NCBI GenBank assembly: GCA_003500955.1
Contig: DNQP01000027.1
Location: 1-13,657, forward strand
Direction: 5' to 3'
Origin: Curvibacter sp.
GTDB lineage: Bacteria; Pseudomonadota; Gammaproteobacteria; Burkholderiales; Burkholderiaceae_C
DNA: 13,657 nt
Both the position numbers and the translations under genes were made by a program. The notes below the pieces were generated by a model. That model was given only the letters and a program-made list of their open reading frames with translations. It was not told the origin of the DNA and made no database searches. Each line of letters begins with the position of its first letter. Within the stretch, counting starts at the first letter, position 1. Shown here piece by piece: positions 13,496 through 13,657 of the stretch.

Positions 13496-13657
13496 TATAC
13501 AAGGAAGCGGCGCATGGATGCCTCTTTCGGCCATTCAGCTGTAGTTCGACGGCTTGTCCTCGGTTTCCACATCGGCTACTGACGGTACATGTAATGGATA
13601 AACCCGCCAATGATCGCTGCACCAATTGATACTGTTCTGATTTAGTAATTCCCCGAC
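13486..13657. other. AT-richer tail after radA with no confident gene
   Basis: The last 97 bases are about 46% G+C by count, far below the rest of the window. One minus-strand frame is open from the window end to a TGA at 13535-13537 (40 codons, ending in EDKPSNYS) and might be the C-terminus of a convergent gene. Another minus frame encodes a short hydrophobic stretch, GAAIIGGFIHYMYRQ, ending at a TAG, but has no start inside the window. Neither matches a family I recognise. Confidence 0.3.

Noticed and set aside
13514..13582. 22-codon plus-strand ORF after radA with an AAGGA ribosome binding site about 8 nt upstream
   Set aside because: Very short, no recognisable family or hydrophobic pattern, and the region is compositionally odd; it cannot be supported without conservation.
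12825..13625. Minus-strand open frame (266 codons) covering the end of radA and the tail
   Set aside because: Most of it is the shadow of radA; composition is Ser/Arg-rich without a recognisable domain.
1..13657. Search by eye for tRNA, rRNA, CRISPR repeats, insertion sequences, toxin-antitoxin or defence genes
   Set aside because: No spaced direct repeats, transposase or integrase motifs, cloverleaf-like sequence or defence domains were seen.

Overview
The window is about 13.7 kb of GC-rich (very high GC3) bacterial chromosome. The best fit is a betaproteobacterium of the order Burkholderiales, probably Comamonadaceae-like. Signs of this are two stand-alone Bug/TctC periplasmic binding proteins without TctA/TctB membrane partners, the gene set glcF / dedA / alr / HD-GYP-like / radA, and the style of the proteins. 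No rRNA, tRNA, CRISPR array, insertion sequence or integrase is visible. The taxonomic call is inference from gene content, not from a marker search.

Layout. (1) 2-568 (+): C-terminal part of glycolate oxidase iron-sulfur subunit GlcF, cut by the window edge. (2) 683-3196 (-): a three-gene run transcribed dedA -> EamA/DMT exporter -> Bug-type binding protein; the first two genes overlap as GTGA. (3) A 105-bp divergent promoter region (3197-3301) with a strong hairpin in the dedA leader. (4) 3302-5628 (+): alanine racemase overlapping by ATGA with a degenerate HD-GYP protein. (5) 5634-12008 (-): a six-gene, compact, codirectional run transcribed SDR oxidoreductase -> IlvD/Edd-family dehydratase -> Bug binding protein -> PanE-family 2-oxoacid reductase -> EamA transporter -> EamA transporter. 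(6) A 109-bp divergent promoter region (12009-12117) with an inverted repeat and a LexA-type box. (7) 12118-13485 (+): radA, then a 172-bp AT-richer tail with no convincing complete gene.

How the genes may work together. The six-gene run looks like an uncharacterised module for a small hydroxy- or sugar-acid. The Bug protein would bind the acid in the periplasm, the SDR would oxidise a hydroxyl, the IlvD/Edd enzyme would dehydrate a 2,3-dihydroxy acid to a 2-keto-3-deoxy acid, the PanE-like enzyme would reduce a 2-oxo acid, and two DMT permeases would move substrate or product across the inner membrane. No aldolase, lactonase, kinase or regulator lies inside the run, so the substrate cannot be read from the window. 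The module sits between alr/HD-GYP and radA, which I recall as close neighbours in other Burkholderiales, so it may be an insertion into conserved housekeeping synteny.

The most specific observations are: an exact CTGT-N8-ACAG LexA-type operator followed directly by a -10-like TATTAA just upstream of radA; a translationally coupled alr/degenerate HD-GYP pair in which the HD metal dyad is replaced by Met-Asn and GYP by GLP; and tandem palindromes between the binding-protein gene and the reductase gene. I see no defence system, toxin-antitoxin pair or other overtly new system.
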